A stretch of 64,000 nucleotides of DNA from Salipaludibacillus aurantiacus (GCF_900111295.1 NZ_FOGT01000016.1:42166-106165), one strand, 5' to 3'. Positions 7,975 to 16,597 are shown, counted from the stretch's first letter. Program-made: numbers and translations. The notes: generated from the letters alone by a model not told the origin.

Positions 7975-8783
7975 TGTGGTGGTCTTTATATAAAAAAGAA
8001 TGGCAGGAGAGCTTATTTCGTTTTGCCGTGAGCCTCGCTCTTCTGACTGCTGCCTATGTCTTCATCTATATATTTATGGAAAGAGAAACACCGCTTGTGT
8101 TTGCCGTATCCCTGGCGGTCGTTTTTCTTCATATTTTTTATTTGTTCATTATGCTTTTAGCTTCTTTAATAAAAGAGTGGAAAGAGAACACGAGCCATTT
8201 ATGGATGAACCTTCCCGTAAAGGGTTACGTTTTATTGTCTGCAAAACTGGCTGCAGCTTTTACCCAATTTCTCATCTCAATCAGTTATGCCATTGTGGCG
8301 GCTGACCTCATTTTGCAGAGAGCGGTGCGCATGTTTGAAGACTCAGCGGCTGAGGGGCTCACCGGGATAATTAGTATGCTTGTGCCTTTATTCAGGGAGT
8401 TAATTCCGTGGGTGTTGCTGGCCGTCACCAATGGCGCCCTTCAATTGGGGATTGCAGCCATGTTTATTTTTATCTTTTCAAAAGTCGTTCGTCCATTCGG
8501 CTGGCTCGCAGCTATCGTTCTGACTGTATTGACTAACTATATTTACACATGGATAAAAAATATACCGTTAATCGAGAGGATTACAGAGTGGACCCCTTTG
8601 CTTAAAGGAGAAGAGATCCAGGAAAAAATCTATTCCCTTTATCCAGGAGGGGCGGAGATAATGGATGGCAGCGAAGGGATAGTGACTAATGTGTACCTTG
8701 GCCAGATCGCTGCAGAATTATTGGTTCTTGCCGGGGCGTTCTTCCTTATTTCATGGCTCCTCGACAGAAAAGCGGAACTATAA
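7974..8783 (+). CDS. ABC transporter permease, YhcE-like
   Basis: The 269-residue protein starts at the ATG overlapping the preceding stop (TGATG), behind GGGAGGTG. It begins MWWSLYKKEWQESLFRFA and then shows about six hydrophobic segments with a cytoplasmic KEWKENTSHLWMNLPVKGYVL segment after the second, the usual coupling site in ABC-2 type permeases. It is likely the partner of the YhcG-type ATPase and the last gene of the operon. Counterpart and length fit YhcE only roughly. Substrate unknown. The operon order here (YhcH, YhcI, YhcF, YhcG, YhcE) differs from B. subtilis yhcEFGHI. Confidence 0.75.
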   Translation: MWWSLYKKEWQESLFRFAVSLALLTAAYVFIYIFMERETPLVFAVSLAVVFLHIFYLFIMLLASLIKEWKENTSHLWMNLPVKGYVLLSAKLAAAFTQFLISISYAIVAADLILQRAVRMFEDSAAEGLTGIISMLVPLFRELIPWVLLAVTNGALQLGIAAMFIFIFSKVVRPFGWLAAIVLTVLTNYIYTWIKNIPLIERITEWTPLLKGEEIQEKIYSLYPGGAEIMDGSEGIVTNVYLGQIAAELLVLAGAFFLISWLLDRKAEL

Positions 8784-8789
8784 AGATAA

Positions 8790-8819
8790 GAAAAAGAAGA
8801 GGGCGGCCCTCTTCTTTTT
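8790..8819. terminator. Bidirectional terminator between the ABC operon and a minus-strand gene
   Basis: The stem AGAAGAGGG / CCCTCTTCT with a three-base loop is flanked by A residues on the left and five T residues on the right, so it can end transcription from both sides. Confidence 0.85.
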
Positions 8820-8831
8820 GCTATGTAACTA

Positions 8832-9008
8832 TTAATCTCTGATCGCATAATAAATCATAAGTATGATTGTTGCAAAAGCTACGATGACAAAAGGCCCTTC
8901 CAATAACGACGCCCCATTATCGCCGTTTTCCTCCGCGAATACGTGAGTCACAGGAGTAAGGAAAAGTACAAGCGCTAAAAACCCAATAGAGAAAAATTGC
9001 TTCAGCAT
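8832..9008 (-). CDS. Small secreted or membrane protein, 58 residues
   Basis: A short frame runs from ATG at 9008 to TAA at 8832. It begins MLKQFFSIGFLALVLFLTPV and continues THVFAEENGDNGASLL, a clean signal peptide with an A-x-A-like end (HVFA). A second hydrophobic segment FVIVAFATIILMIYY closes the protein, so the product may be a small protein anchored by its C-terminus. A G-rich stretch (GGGGG) lies about 10 bases before the ATG. No family is recognised. It sits convergent to the ABC operon with a shared terminator, which supports it being a real gene. Confidence 0.6.
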   Translation of the reverse strand: MLKQFFSIGFLALVLFLTPVTHVFAEENGDNGASLLEGPFVIVAFATIILMIYYAIRD

Positions 9009-9230
9009 AAAAAGATAACCCCCAATCTGTTAAACCAGTCTTACTTTCTATTATAGAAGGATTGGAAACAGGAAGCAATTGAAAAGTGACTAAGAGCCTT
9101 AGTGTACCTTTATGCCCATTATAATGAAGTGTATTAAATCATCCTATACAATAATTGTGTCTTTAGTGGTATTATATTCACAGGAATATTTTCTTAATAC
9201 AGGTTGACAATGCAAGAGGAGGAAATAATA

Positions 9231-10124
9231 ATGACCGTATCACACAAAGGGGTGCTTTTGGAAAGCGGGACGAACGAACTTGAAATAATAGTTTTTGAGG
9301 TAGGACGAGGACTATTTGGAATTAATGTGATGAAAGTCCGTGAGATTATCCAGCCGTTAAGTATGACGCTCATGCCACATTCCCATCCAAACGTTGAAGG
9401 GATCATCAGATTAAGGGAAGAAATTATGCCTGTCATAGATTTAGCAAAAGCTATAGGTTTTAAAAAGCCTGAGACTCCTGGCCGGGATAAACTTATCGTG
9501 GCTGAGCTGAACCAGGTTAAAGTGGCTTTCCATGTTCATTCGGTGTCAAGAATCCATCGGATCTCGTGGGAACAAATCGAAAAACCCGGGAAATTAGCCC
9601 AGGGGCTTGAAGATATGATTACAGGGGTCATCAAGATGGAAGAAACTATGATTTTACTGCTTGATTATGAAAAAATCGTTTTTGATCTCATGCCCGGGTC
9701 AGGTTTTTCTTCGCGTCAACTGGAAGGAATAGAGGAAAAAGACCGAACTCATAAAAACCTGCTTGTAGCTGAAGATTCCCCGATTTTGCGTCAATTACTG
9801 AAAGATACCCTAAATGAAGCAGGGTACGACAGCCTGGTTTTTACTGAGAACGGGAAAGAGGCTTTGGAATATTTAGAGGGGCCGCTCGGAAAAACAATAG
9901 ATTTACTGCTTACTGACATTGAAATGCCAGTTATGGATGGCCACCATTTAACTAAAAGAGTTAAAGAAGACGGAACAGTTAAGGAAATCCCTGTGGTGAT
10001 CTTTTCCTCTCTTATCTCAGGAGACCTTTACCATAAAGGAGAACAGGTCGGCGCCGATGCACAAGTCAGTAAACCGGATATAGGAAAACTGGTGGCCCAT
10101 CTGGACCGGCTTCTAAATATCTGA
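9231..10124 (+). CDS. cheV: Chemotaxis coupling protein CheV (CheW-like domain plus receiver)
   Basis: The 297-residue protein couples chemoreceptors to the CheA kinase and takes part in adaptation. Residues 1-160 form a CheW-like domain (LEIIVFEVGRGLFGINVMKVREII, PNVEGIIRLREEIMPVIDL). Residues 175-297 form a receiver with the acidic pocket in LLVAEDSPILRQL, the phospho-acceptor Asp in LLLTDIEMPVMDGH and the conserved Lys in VSKPD. Length and order match B. subtilis CheV. I chose the ATG at 9231, 6 bases after GAGGAGGAAA, over an upstream ATG at 9204. No sigma-D promoter could be recognised. Other chemotaxis genes are absent nearby, as is usual for cheV. Confidence 0.92.
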   Translation: MTVSHKGVLLESGTNELEIIVFEVGRGLFGINVMKVREIIQPLSMTLMPHSHPNVEGIIRLREEIMPVIDLAKAIGFKKPETPGRDKLIVAELNQVKVAFHVHSVSRIHRISWEQIEKPGKLAQGLEDMITGVIKMEETMILLLDYEKIVFDLMPGSGFSSRQLEGIEEKDRTHKNLLVAEDSPILRQLLKDTLNEAGYDSLVFTENGKEALEYLEGPLGKTIDLLLTDIEMPVMDGHHLTKRVKEDGTVKEIPVVIFSSLISGDLYHKGEQVGADAQVSKPDIGKLVAHLDRLLNI

Positions 10125-10142
10125 TTATATTCAGTCCACTCG

Positions 10143-10171
10143 ACCTGCCCGGAACCAGGGCAGGTTTTTTT
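10143..10171 (+). terminator. Terminator after cheV
   Basis: A perfect 8-bp stem ACCTGCCC / GGGCAGGT with a seven-base loop is followed by seven T residues. Confidence 0.9.
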
Positions 10172-10485
10172 ACGTTATCTCTCTGATGAAAGCCGTGCAC
10201 AAAGGAGACTGCACAAAGGGGTCAGACCCCCCATTTAATGGAAACAGCTGTTATATAATATAGAGCGGAAAAGCTGCACAAGTTGTAACACGTGTGAATA
10301 AAATAAAATAAAAAAAGTGAATTAAACCCTCTTCACAACAGGATTTTCACCATTTCACAATAAAAAAATAAAATTGTTTTAACACAGGGTATTGTATTGT
10401 TGTTATTGTTATAGTACAATGAATTTACTCAAATTTAATAAAAAGAACCGTTGTTTAATAATAATCTGAAAGGGAGGAACCTGTT
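10172..10485. other. Non-coding stretch between cheV and yhfH
   Basis: No credible gene was seen. It contains one copy of the short palindromic repeat described at 10217-10233 and is otherwise A/T-rich, with a TTGTTATAGTACAAT-like segment around 10400-10420 that may form part of the yhfH promoter. Confidence 0.5.
10217..10233. repeat. Short palindromic repeat, copy 1 (AGGGGTCAGACCCCCCA)
   Basis: The core GGGGTC-A-GACCCC is an inverted repeat. An identical 17-base copy is at 48849-48865. Similarity continues on the right (TTTAATGGAAA versus GTAATTGGAAA), so the repeated unit is longer than the palindrome. Confidence 0.7.
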
Positions 10486-10617
10486 ATGCTAATGCAAAGT
10501 ACTGAATTTTTCAGAAATCTGCCTCCGAAAGAATGTGCCAAGTGCGGGGATAAGATTGAAGAAATGCATGAAAGTTATTCAAATGAATGTACCCACTGTG
10601 AATCAAAAATTATTTAA
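10486..10617 (+). CDS. yhfH: YhfH-family zinc-ribbon small protein
   Basis: The 43-residue protein contains EFFRNLPPKECAKCGDKIEEMHE followed by ECTHC. The two CxxC pairs (CAKC and CTHC) form a zinc ribbon, and the FFRNLPPK segment is the signature of the YhfH family of small Bacillus proteins, whose role is unknown. GGGAGGA lies 8 bases before the ATG, and a strong terminator follows within 20 bases of the stop, so it is transcribed alone. Confidence 0.8.
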   Translation: MLMQSTEFFRNLPPKECAKCGDKIEEMHESYSNECTHCESKII

Positions 10618-10631
10618 ATTGATAACCGATG

Positions 10632-10662
10632 GCCGCTTTCTGAAAAGAAAGCGGCTTTTTTT
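10632..10662 (+). terminator. Terminator after yhfH
   Basis: The perfect 9-bp stem GCCGCTTTC / GAAAGCGGC with a six-base loop is followed by seven T residues. Confidence 0.92.
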
Positions 10663-10803
10663 GTGCCTGTATCCCTTCCGGATCCTGTTTGTCAATAGTA
10701 TGCTAAGTGCATGGGCATGGAGCAGTGACATAAGATATGAGTAGAAGATAAGGTTTAATGACATTTTATTAAAGGTAAATTTAAAACGAAAGGAGCGAGG
10801 CTG

Positions 10804-11574
10804 ATGATCATACGGGAAAATAATGATGAGGCTATATTAATCGAACAACACGAACACGCGCTGATTTCGGGTCAGTTTGTTTACCATTGGAACAGAAATG
10901 CTTTCCTGAGGCCTGATTTAAAGTCTTCCGTTGAATATGCTGTCACAAACCATGACCGAAGCTGGATTCCATTAGACCGCAAACCGGTTTTTCTGAAAGA
11001 AAATGACCTTGCTTCATTCATCAATTATCCCCTGAGAAAAAAACTTCAGGCTTACAAAGATGGAGTCAGTCAATTAGTTGAAGAAGATATATATGCCGGT
11101 TACCTGATCAGCCGGCACTATGCCAGTTTTTTCAAAGGAAAAAAGGATATACTGGGAAATAAATTTATGGAAGAAGAGAAAGAGAGACAGGAAAAGTTAA
11201 AACAGGCAGCCGCCTTTCATGAATTAAACTTGTCAGAAGAAGAAGAGGAGTTTCACTTTGATCTTCTGCAGCTATGTGATAATTTATCTCTTTATGTATG
11301 TATGAATGAGTGGGGAGCAGGTAAAGAGAAAGAGGTGCAGTGGTTCCGCGATGGTTTTCCGCAAAAACTTACTCCCTTTAATAGCAGACGATTTTATGCC
11401 CGGTGGGTCTCAGAAACAGAAGTTAAACTTGATCCTTATCCTTTCACCGCGGAACGGGTGTATATGTCTATCCCTTATAAACGGCTGAATATCAAAGACA
11501 TCAGAAATGATAATCTTCAGCAGCTCTATAGAGAAACTCCTTATGCCTACCACCCTGTCTCATTTACAGAATAA
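10804..11574 (+). CDS. DUF3891-family protein
   Basis: The 256-residue soluble protein begins MIIRENNDEAILIEQHEHALISGQF and contains YAVTNHDRSWIPLD, SRHYASFF and LQLCDNLSLYVCMNEWG. These His- and Asp-containing stretches resemble the DUF3891 family, whose pattern recalls an HD-type metal site (HEHA, NHDRSW, SRHYASFF, LCDNLSL), though no activity is established. AAAGGAGCGAGG precedes the ATG. It is flanked by terminators on both sides and transcribed alone. No link to its neighbours is evident. Confidence 0.75.
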   Translation: MIIRENNDEAILIEQHEHALISGQFVYHWNRNAFLRPDLKSSVEYAVTNHDRSWIPLDRKPVFLKENDLASFINYPLRKKLQAYKDGVSQLVEEDIYAGYLISRHYASFFKGKKDILGNKFMEEEKERQEKLKQAAAFHELNLSEEEEEFHFDLLQLCDNLSLYVCMNEWGAGKEKEVQWFRDGFPQKLTPFNSRRFYARWVSETEVKLDPYPFTAERVYMSIPYKRLNIKDIRNDNLQQLYRETPYAYHPVSFTE

Positions 11575-11577
11575 CTA

Positions 11578-11624
11578 AAATCCGCACCCCGGTCTCAATG
11601 ACGAACCGGAAGTGCGGATTTAAA
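11578..11624. terminator. Shared terminator between convergent genes
   Basis: The stem AAATCCGCAC / GTGCGGATTT with a 24-base interior that can pair further (CCGGT / ACCGG) lies between the two convergent stop codons. T runs on both strands are short, so efficiency is uncertain. Confidence 0.6.
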
Positions 11625-11628
11625 AAAA

Positions 11629-13923
11629 TTATACATATGGGGTGTCGTTTTTAGCTTTGAGAGTCATCCACCGGCGTTCCACTTCATTCTCGAACTCCTG
11701 CAGCATCCCTTTGTTTTCTTCTTTAAGCATATGTTTCGTCTTGCCCATGTATCGGAGCCATTCAGAAAGTTCAATACGCTTCTTTTTTGCTTCTGGATTA
11801 TACGTAATAGTGGTTTCACCGCGTTCCACTTCATAGAGAGGGAAGAAACATGATTCCACGGCTGCTTTCATTATTTTCTCGCCATCTCGGTCTGCAGATT
11901 TCCAATTTAACGGGCAGGTAATAAGAATTTTACCGTAGGCCATTCCTTCATTCTGTGCGTACCATTGAGCTTTCGCCGCCTTCTTAATAAGGTCTTGCGG
12001 GTAAGCTTCCGTTCCGGTAAACACATAAGGTATATTTGTCGAAGCCATAATCTGCGCTGTATCTTTGTGGTGGAAGGCCTTTCCCTGTTTTTCCTTGCCG
12101 ACAGAAGTGGTACTTGTCATATGGCCTAAAGGCGTCGAATAGGACATTTGCGAACCGGTATTCATATAGCCTTCGTTATCATATTCTAAAATGATCATTT
12201 TATGGTTCCTAAGAGCCGTGCCGATGGCAGAGCCCATACCAATGTCCATGCCGCCGTCGCCGGTAACCATGACAAAGGTAAAGTCATCGTCTATATCAAT
12301 TTCTCCCCGTTCTTTCATTTCAAAGAACGCTTCGACTGTACCCGACAGAGTAGCAGGGCCGTTCTGGAACAAGTTATGAAGAAACGGCTGCTTATGGGAA
12401 CTGTAAGGATAAGCGGTAGTTACCACATATCCGCACCCGGTATGAAATAAAATGACAGCATCCCCTTCAATCCCTTTAAAGAAAAGTTCCAGACCAGGGA
12501 AGATACCGCAGCCAGGACAGGCGCCGTGGCCTGATGCAAACCTCTTAGGCTTTGCTGTCAGCTGGCGGAGCGGAGGAATTCTGACTTTTAATTTATTCGT
12601 TTCTTCATCTTCAGTTACCTTAATTAAACCAGTTTTATACGTGTCACCTGTCATCGGTTCGATCACTTGTTCGAGCTTCTTTTCCGGCTCACCCGGCTGG
12701 ATCCCGTAATAATCAAATGGTTCAGCAATTACTCCGGACTCTGCCGCCTCAATCGCCATATCAAAAAATGCTTCCGCGTCATCCGCATAAAAGTCTTTTC
12801 CACCCAATCCGAATACTCTGCTCAATACCAGAGTACGATTATCAGGGTCTTCCTGAAGAGCGGATTTTAATTCGTGCGTCAGATTAGCACCTTTAGCGCC
12901 GTAGGAATCTGCCCGTTCACCAACAAGGACAGCTTTAACATTTTTTAATGATTTTCGTATCTCTTCTGCAGGGAACGGCCTGATAATATTAGGGCTGATC
13001 ACGCCCGCTTTTATTCCTTTAGCCCGTAACCGGTCCACTACGTCTTTAGAGGATTCAGAAGCGGAGTTTAAAAGGAATAAGGCTACTTCAGCATCTTCCA
13101 TTCCGTAATTATCAAGGATATCGTATTTTCTTCCGGAAAGTGCTTCATATTCTGCAGCAATATCTTTATAAACATCATAAGCCTTATAGAGTGCTTCAGA
13201 CTGCTGGTAATGGTTATTCATTAAGTCGTCGCCATTCATATGCGCTCCGATAGTGACAGGGTTTTCTTTGTCTATCGCGTTCGGGTAACCGGAAGGCACC
13301 TCGCCAATGAATTCCTGTACCGTTTCCCTGTCTCTGAACAGATCGACTTTCCGCTTCTGGTGTGACGTATAGAAGCCATCGTATGCTACAAGAACAGGCA
13401 GCCTGACGTCTTTATGCTCTGAAAGTTTAAGAGCCATAATATTCATATCGTAAACGGCCTGAGGCGTGCGGGCAGTCAGAATAACCCAGCCGGTGTTTAA
13501 GCCGTAATATAAATCAGAGTGATCGCCGCGGATGTCCAGAGGGCCGCTTACCGCTCTGGTCACAAGATTCATAACCATTGGGAAACGGAGTCCGGACTGG
13601 ACAGGCAATTGTTCAATCATGTATAAAAAGCCGTTGGCGCTTGTGGCATTAAATACCCGGGCCCCTGCAGCGGCAGCACCGAAACAGATTCCCGCAGAGC
13701 CGTGTTCTCCATCAGCGGCAATCAGCTCGATATCGTGCATGCCTTTCGATTTCATCATATCTAAATACTGGGCAACTTCTGTTGAAGGTGTAATAGGGAA
13801 ATAGCCCATTATGTGATAATTAATTTGAGCGGCAGCCATTGCAGCCATTTCATTGCCTGATTCAAACGTTGAAATTTGCACAGCGTCTGACTGTTTCTGA
13901 ATATTTTTCTCTGTCATCGCCAT
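11629..13923 (-). CDS. 2-oxoacid:ferredoxin oxidoreductase, fused alpha and beta subunits
   Basis: The 764-residue protein joins two subunits that are usually separate. Residues 15-250 are the pyruvate:ferredoxin oxidoreductase alpha domain (GNEMAAMAAAQINYHIMGYFPITPSTE, AADGEHGSAGICFGAAAAGAR). Residues 260-400 are domain II (ALFLLNSASESSKDVVD, GERADSYG). From about 455 it is the beta subunit, with HGACPGCGIFPGLE and the thiamine-pyrophosphate motif GDGGMDIGMGS followed by DNEGYMNTG. It should convert a 2-oxoacid and CoA to acyl-CoA and CO2, reducing ferredoxin. The partner gene overlaps its start (TAATG) and supplies the gamma and delta parts. Substrate (pyruvate, 2-oxoisovalerate or other) cannot be assigned. 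Confidence 0.85.
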   Translation of the reverse strand: MAMTEKNIQKQSDAVQISTFESGNEMAAMAAAQINYHIMGYFPITPSTEVAQYLDMMKSKGMHDIELIAADGEHGSAGICFGAAAAGARVFNATSANGFLYMIEQLPVQSGLRFPMVMNLVTRAVSGPLDIRGDHSDLYYGLNTGWVILTARTPQAVYDMNIMALKLSEHKDVRLPVLVAYDGFYTSHQKRKVDLFRDRETVQEFIGEVPSGYPNAIDKENPVTIGAHMNGDDLMNNHYQQSEALYKAYDVYKDIAAEYEALSGRKYDILDNYGMEDAEVALFLLNSASESSKDVVDRLRAKGIKAGVISPNIIRPFPAEEIRKSLKNVKAVLVGERADSYGAKGANLTHELKSALQEDPDNRTLVLSRVFGLGGKDFYADDAEAFFDMAIEAAESGVIAEPFDYYGIQPGEPEKKLEQVIEPMTGDTYKTGLIKVTEDEETNKLKVRIPPLRQLTAKPKRFASGHGACPGCGIFPGLELFFKGIEGDAVILFHTGCGYVVTTAYPYSSHKQPFLHNLFQNGPATLSGTVEAFFEMKERGEIDIDDDFTFVMVTGDGGMDIGMGSAIGTALRNHKMIILEYDNEGYMNTGSQMSYSTPLGHMTSTTSVGKEKQGKAFHHKDTAQIMASTNIPYVFTGTEAYPQDLIKKAAKAQWYAQNEGMAYGKILITCPLNWKSADRDGEKIMKAAVESCFFPLYEVERGETTITYNPEAKKKRIELSEWLRYMGKTKHMLKEENKGMLQEFENEVERRWMTLKAKNDTPYV

Positions 13924-14936
13924 TATTTAACCCCTCCTGTTACAAGCGGGAAGTTTTGACTGACCCGGTGAGCTTCGGCATATCCCTTTACTTCTTCCAT
14001 ATCAGCTAAAGCATCTGTCGGGCAGGCATCCACGCATTTCAGACAGCCTTTACAGTATTGGTAGTCGATCCCTTTAAGGAACATTTGCGGACGGCCGCGT
14101 TTATCTTCTCCCTGCTCCCATACAAAACAGTAGTCGGGGCAGACAGTATCGCAGGCTGCACAATGGATACAGCTGTCTGAATTATATTCAGGCAGGAATC
14201 CAATGCGTGATCCGCTTAAATCTTTCTGGATACTGTTGGCCTGAGCTGCAATTACACCGCCGATTTCCTGGGTTTCGTAACCGAGGCGGGGCTGGATTCT
14301 GGAGAAACCTTTACTTTTTGCATCTTCAGGCACCTCGTATGTTTTAAACTGAACTTCCTCATAACCGCGGTTAAATGTCCGGATGTTTGGTTCCACAAGG
14401 TGAGGGTATTTTTTTTCAAATGTTTTTTTAATCACGTTTCTCATATGGTCTGCATCTAAAAAATCAAGAATACGGAACAGGGCACCGAGCATGGCGGTGT
14501 TAACTTTTGTTTTTTCCTCATGGGCAATTTTCAAAGCATCCACAGCAGCCAGCGTGCCATATTCCAGGTTTAAATCGTCTTTAATGACGTCAAAATCACT
14601 TTTAGTATTTACGAGGACAACGCCGTCGGCATTCAAACCGCTTACAACATCAACCATTTTATAAAGGGCTTCATGAAAAACCCCGATGACATGCGGCTGT
14701 TCGATAGGTGAGTGGTCCCTAATTTCCACTTCAGGATCACAAAACCTTACGAACGATTTAACAGGAGACCCCTTTTTTTCAGATCCGTAAGATGAGAAGT
14801 TTGAGCCGTTAAGCCCTAACCCGTCTACCCCGGCTTCAGCTAACATCTTCCCCGCGAGGTTAGCGCCAAGTCCGCCGATAGATTCCAGGCGGATTTCAAA
14901 AAAGCCAAGGTCGTTTTTTTGCGGTAAAACAGACAT
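13923..14936 (-). CDS. 2-oxoacid:ferredoxin oxidoreductase, fused gamma and delta (ferredoxin-like) subunits
   Basis: The 337-residue protein carries a gamma domain at residues 10-190 (EIRLESIGGLGANLAGKMLAEAG, GSEKKGSPVKSFVRF) and then a two-cluster ferredoxin domain at about 255-315. The latter shows CIHCAACDTVCP and CKGCLKCVDACP, each giving one 4Fe-4S cluster. It completes the enzyme with the next gene. The ATG at 14936 follows AAAGGGGAA by 6 bases; an in-frame ATG 18 bases upstream has no site. A Crp/Fnr-like box lies about 75-90 bases upstream, suggesting induction when oxygen is low, in line with an oxygen-sensitive iron-sulfur enzyme. Confidence 0.87.
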   Translation of the reverse strand: MSVLPQKNDLGFFEIRLESIGGLGANLAGKMLAEAGVDGLGLNGSNFSSYGSEKKGSPVKSFVRFCDPEVEIRDHSPIEQPHVIGVFHEALYKMVDVVSGLNADGVVLVNTKSDFDVIKDDLNLEYGTLAAVDALKIAHEEKTKVNTAMLGALFRILDFLDADHMRNVIKKTFEKKYPHLVEPNIRTFNRGYEEVQFKTYEVPEDAKSKGFSRIQPRLGYETQEIGGVIAAQANSIQKDLSGSRIGFLPEYNSDSCIHCAACDTVCPDYCFVWEQGEDKRGRPQMFLKGIDYQYCKGCLKCVDACPTDALADMEEVKGYAEAHRVSQNFPLVTGGVK

Positions 14937-15007
14937 AATTAATTCCCCTTTCAAAGATATTGACTAACTCCCTTAGTGACAGTATAGAAAACATACGCAT
15001 ATAAAGA

Positions 15008-15023
15008 TATGATCTAAGTCACA
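15008..15023 (-). promoter_or_regulatory. Crp/Fnr-like site upstream of the oxidoreductase operon
   Basis: On the minus strand the sequence is TGTGA-CTTAGA-TCATA, matching 9 of 10 informative positions of TGTGA-N6-TCACA. It lies upstream of the two-gene oxidoreductase operon. Confidence 0.5.
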
Positions 15024-15219
15024 CTTTCACAGAATGTTTAAATTTATAAAATAGAACACTTTTAATATAATTAGAAAATCCCTTTATTGTTCTATGTTTC
15101 ACATAGCTCATTTTTGTATAACAGATAATTGCCTTGATTGATACAGATTGATACAGAGAATTTGGTAGAATAAATAATTATGGTGAATTATGAATATTCA
15201 CTTTGCAGGGAGGCCGCGC

Positions 15220-15861
15220 ATGAAAGAAGTCATTTTAAACGCAGAAGCATGGGTAAAGCAATTATTCTCAGAAGATTCAACAGGGCACGACTGGTACCAT
15301 ACAGATCGTGTAAGACATTCGGCAAAAGTGATTGCTGAGAGGGAAGGGGCCGACAGCCAGCTATGTGAACTCGCTGCGCTGCTGCATGATGCAGGCGATG
15401 ATAAATTCCACTCTGATGAAGAGTCGGGCAGGCTATTTGTAAAACAATGGCTAAAGGGCCAAAACGTGCAAGAAACGGATAGAGAAAAAATAATGGGTGT
15501 TATTGACACCGTGTCTTTTAAAGGAGGGAATAATAAAGCCCCCGAAACGCTTGAAGGGGAAGTGGTTCAGGATGCAGACCGCCTCGATGCATTAGGCGCC
15601 ATAGGGATCGCGCGCTGCTTTATGTTTGCAGGCAACAGAGGGGATGCGATGCATATCCCTGGAGAACAAGCGCGTGATCAAATGACTAAAGAAGAATACC
15701 GGGACGAGCGTTCTACTGCCGTTAATCATTTTTATGAAAAACTGTTAAAGCTGTCTTCTCAGATGAAAACTGACACAGGAAAAGAATTGGCTAAAGCCAG
15801 GCATAAGTATATGGAGGACTTTTTAAATCAGTTTTATTCTGAGTGGGAAGGAAAAAAATAA
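15220..15861 (+). CDS. HD-domain phosphohydrolase, YpgQ-like
   Basis: The 213-residue protein has the HD metal-site series in order: HDWYHTDRVRHSAK (H and the first ligand), LAALLHDAGDDK (the HD dyad), and VQDADRLDALGAIGIAR (the last Asp). This matches small HD hydrolases of the YpgQ/YedJ type, reported to act on nucleotides; the substrate here is unproven. I chose the ATG at 15220, 8 bases after GGGAGG, rather than the ATG at 15190 which has no site. It is cytoplasmic and stands alone between the divergent oxidoreductase operon and a PfpI-like gene. Confidence 0.85.
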   Translation: MKEVILNAEAWVKQLFSEDSTGHDWYHTDRVRHSAKVIAEREGADSQLCELAALLHDAGDDKFHSDEESGRLFVKQWLKGQNVQETDREKIMGVIDTVSFKGGNNKAPETLEGEVVQDADRLDALGAIGIARCFMFAGNRGDAMHIPGEQARDQMTKEEYRDERSTAVNHFYEKLLKLSSQMKTDTGKELAKARHKYMEDFLNQFYSEWEGKK

Positions 15862-15999
15862 CGTTCCTTTCAGATTTGTTCCTTCATTGAATCAGTCTGC
15901 AGCAGGCGGGAACCGTAAGACTTATAAAAGAAAGATTGAAACAAAATTAAAAAGGGAACGTGACGAGTGTATCCAGACTTAAAGAAAGAGGGTGTCTTA

Positions 16000-16527
16000 A
16001 TGAAATTAAAAGGGATGAAAGTACTGACAGTGGTGGAAGATGAATTCGAAGATTCTGAGTTGCTCTATCCTCATTACCGGCTGCAGGAAGAAGGAGTAAT
16101 TGCTCATATAGCAGGTAAAGAAGGAGGAGCCACGTATACAGGAAAAAACGGGGTTCCTGTGACAGCCGATTACTCTTTTGAAAACATTACTATTGAGGAA
16201 TACTCGGCCATTCTCGTTCCTGGCGGATGGGCCCCTGATAAATTAAGAAGATATGATGAAGTCCTTGATATGGTATCCTATATGAACCAGCATAAGAAAG
16301 TCATTGGTCAAATCTGCCATGCCGGCTGGGTGCTTATTTCTGCAGATATTCTCAAAGGAAAAAATGTAACAAGCACGCCGGGGATTAAGGATGATATGGT
16401 AAATGCAGGCGCTGAGTGGCACAATGAGGAAGTCGTGGTTGACGGCCATCTCGTTTCAAGCCGACGTCCACCTGATCTGCCTGCTTACGGAAGAGCTCTT
16501 GTGGAAGCATTGGAGAAACAGGCTTAA
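16000..16527 (+). CDS. DJ-1/PfpI-family protein, YfkM-like
   Basis: The 175-residue protein has the flavodoxin-like fold signatures of the DJ-1/PfpI superfamily: EDEFEDSELLYPHYRLQEEG, YSAILVPGGWAPDKLR (with the conserved PGG turn) and the nucleophile elbow IGQICHAGWVL carrying the reactive Cys-His. Relatives act as general stress proteins, deglycases or intracellular proteases, and which applies here cannot be decided. AGAGGGTG precedes the ATG at 16000; an in-frame GTG at 15967 is also possible. A terminator follows. Confidence 0.85.
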   Translation: MKLKGMKVLTVVEDEFEDSELLYPHYRLQEEGVIAHIAGKEGGATYTGKNGVPVTADYSFENITIEEYSAILVPGGWAPDKLRRYDEVLDMVSYMNQHKKVIGQICHAGWVLISADILKGKNVTSTPGIKDDMVNAGAEWHNEEVVVDGHLVSSRRPPDLPAYGRALVEALEKQA

Positions 16528-16567
16528 AAGGAAAGTATTATCTAATTATTACGGCGTTTTGCAGAAA

Positions 16568-16597
16568 GAAGACAGGCGGATGGCTGTCTTCTTTTGT
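16568..16597 (+). terminator. Terminator after the PfpI-like gene
   Basis: An 8-bp stem GAAGACAG / CTGTCTTC with an eight-base loop is followed by TTTTG. Confidence 0.7.

Noticed and set aside
10535..10744. A 69-codon plus-strand frame
   Set aside because: It lies in another frame over yhfH and its terminator.
12191..12709. Several plus-strand frames opposite the oxidoreductase gene
   Set aside because: They are shadows of the long, well-supported alpha-beta gene on the minus strand.
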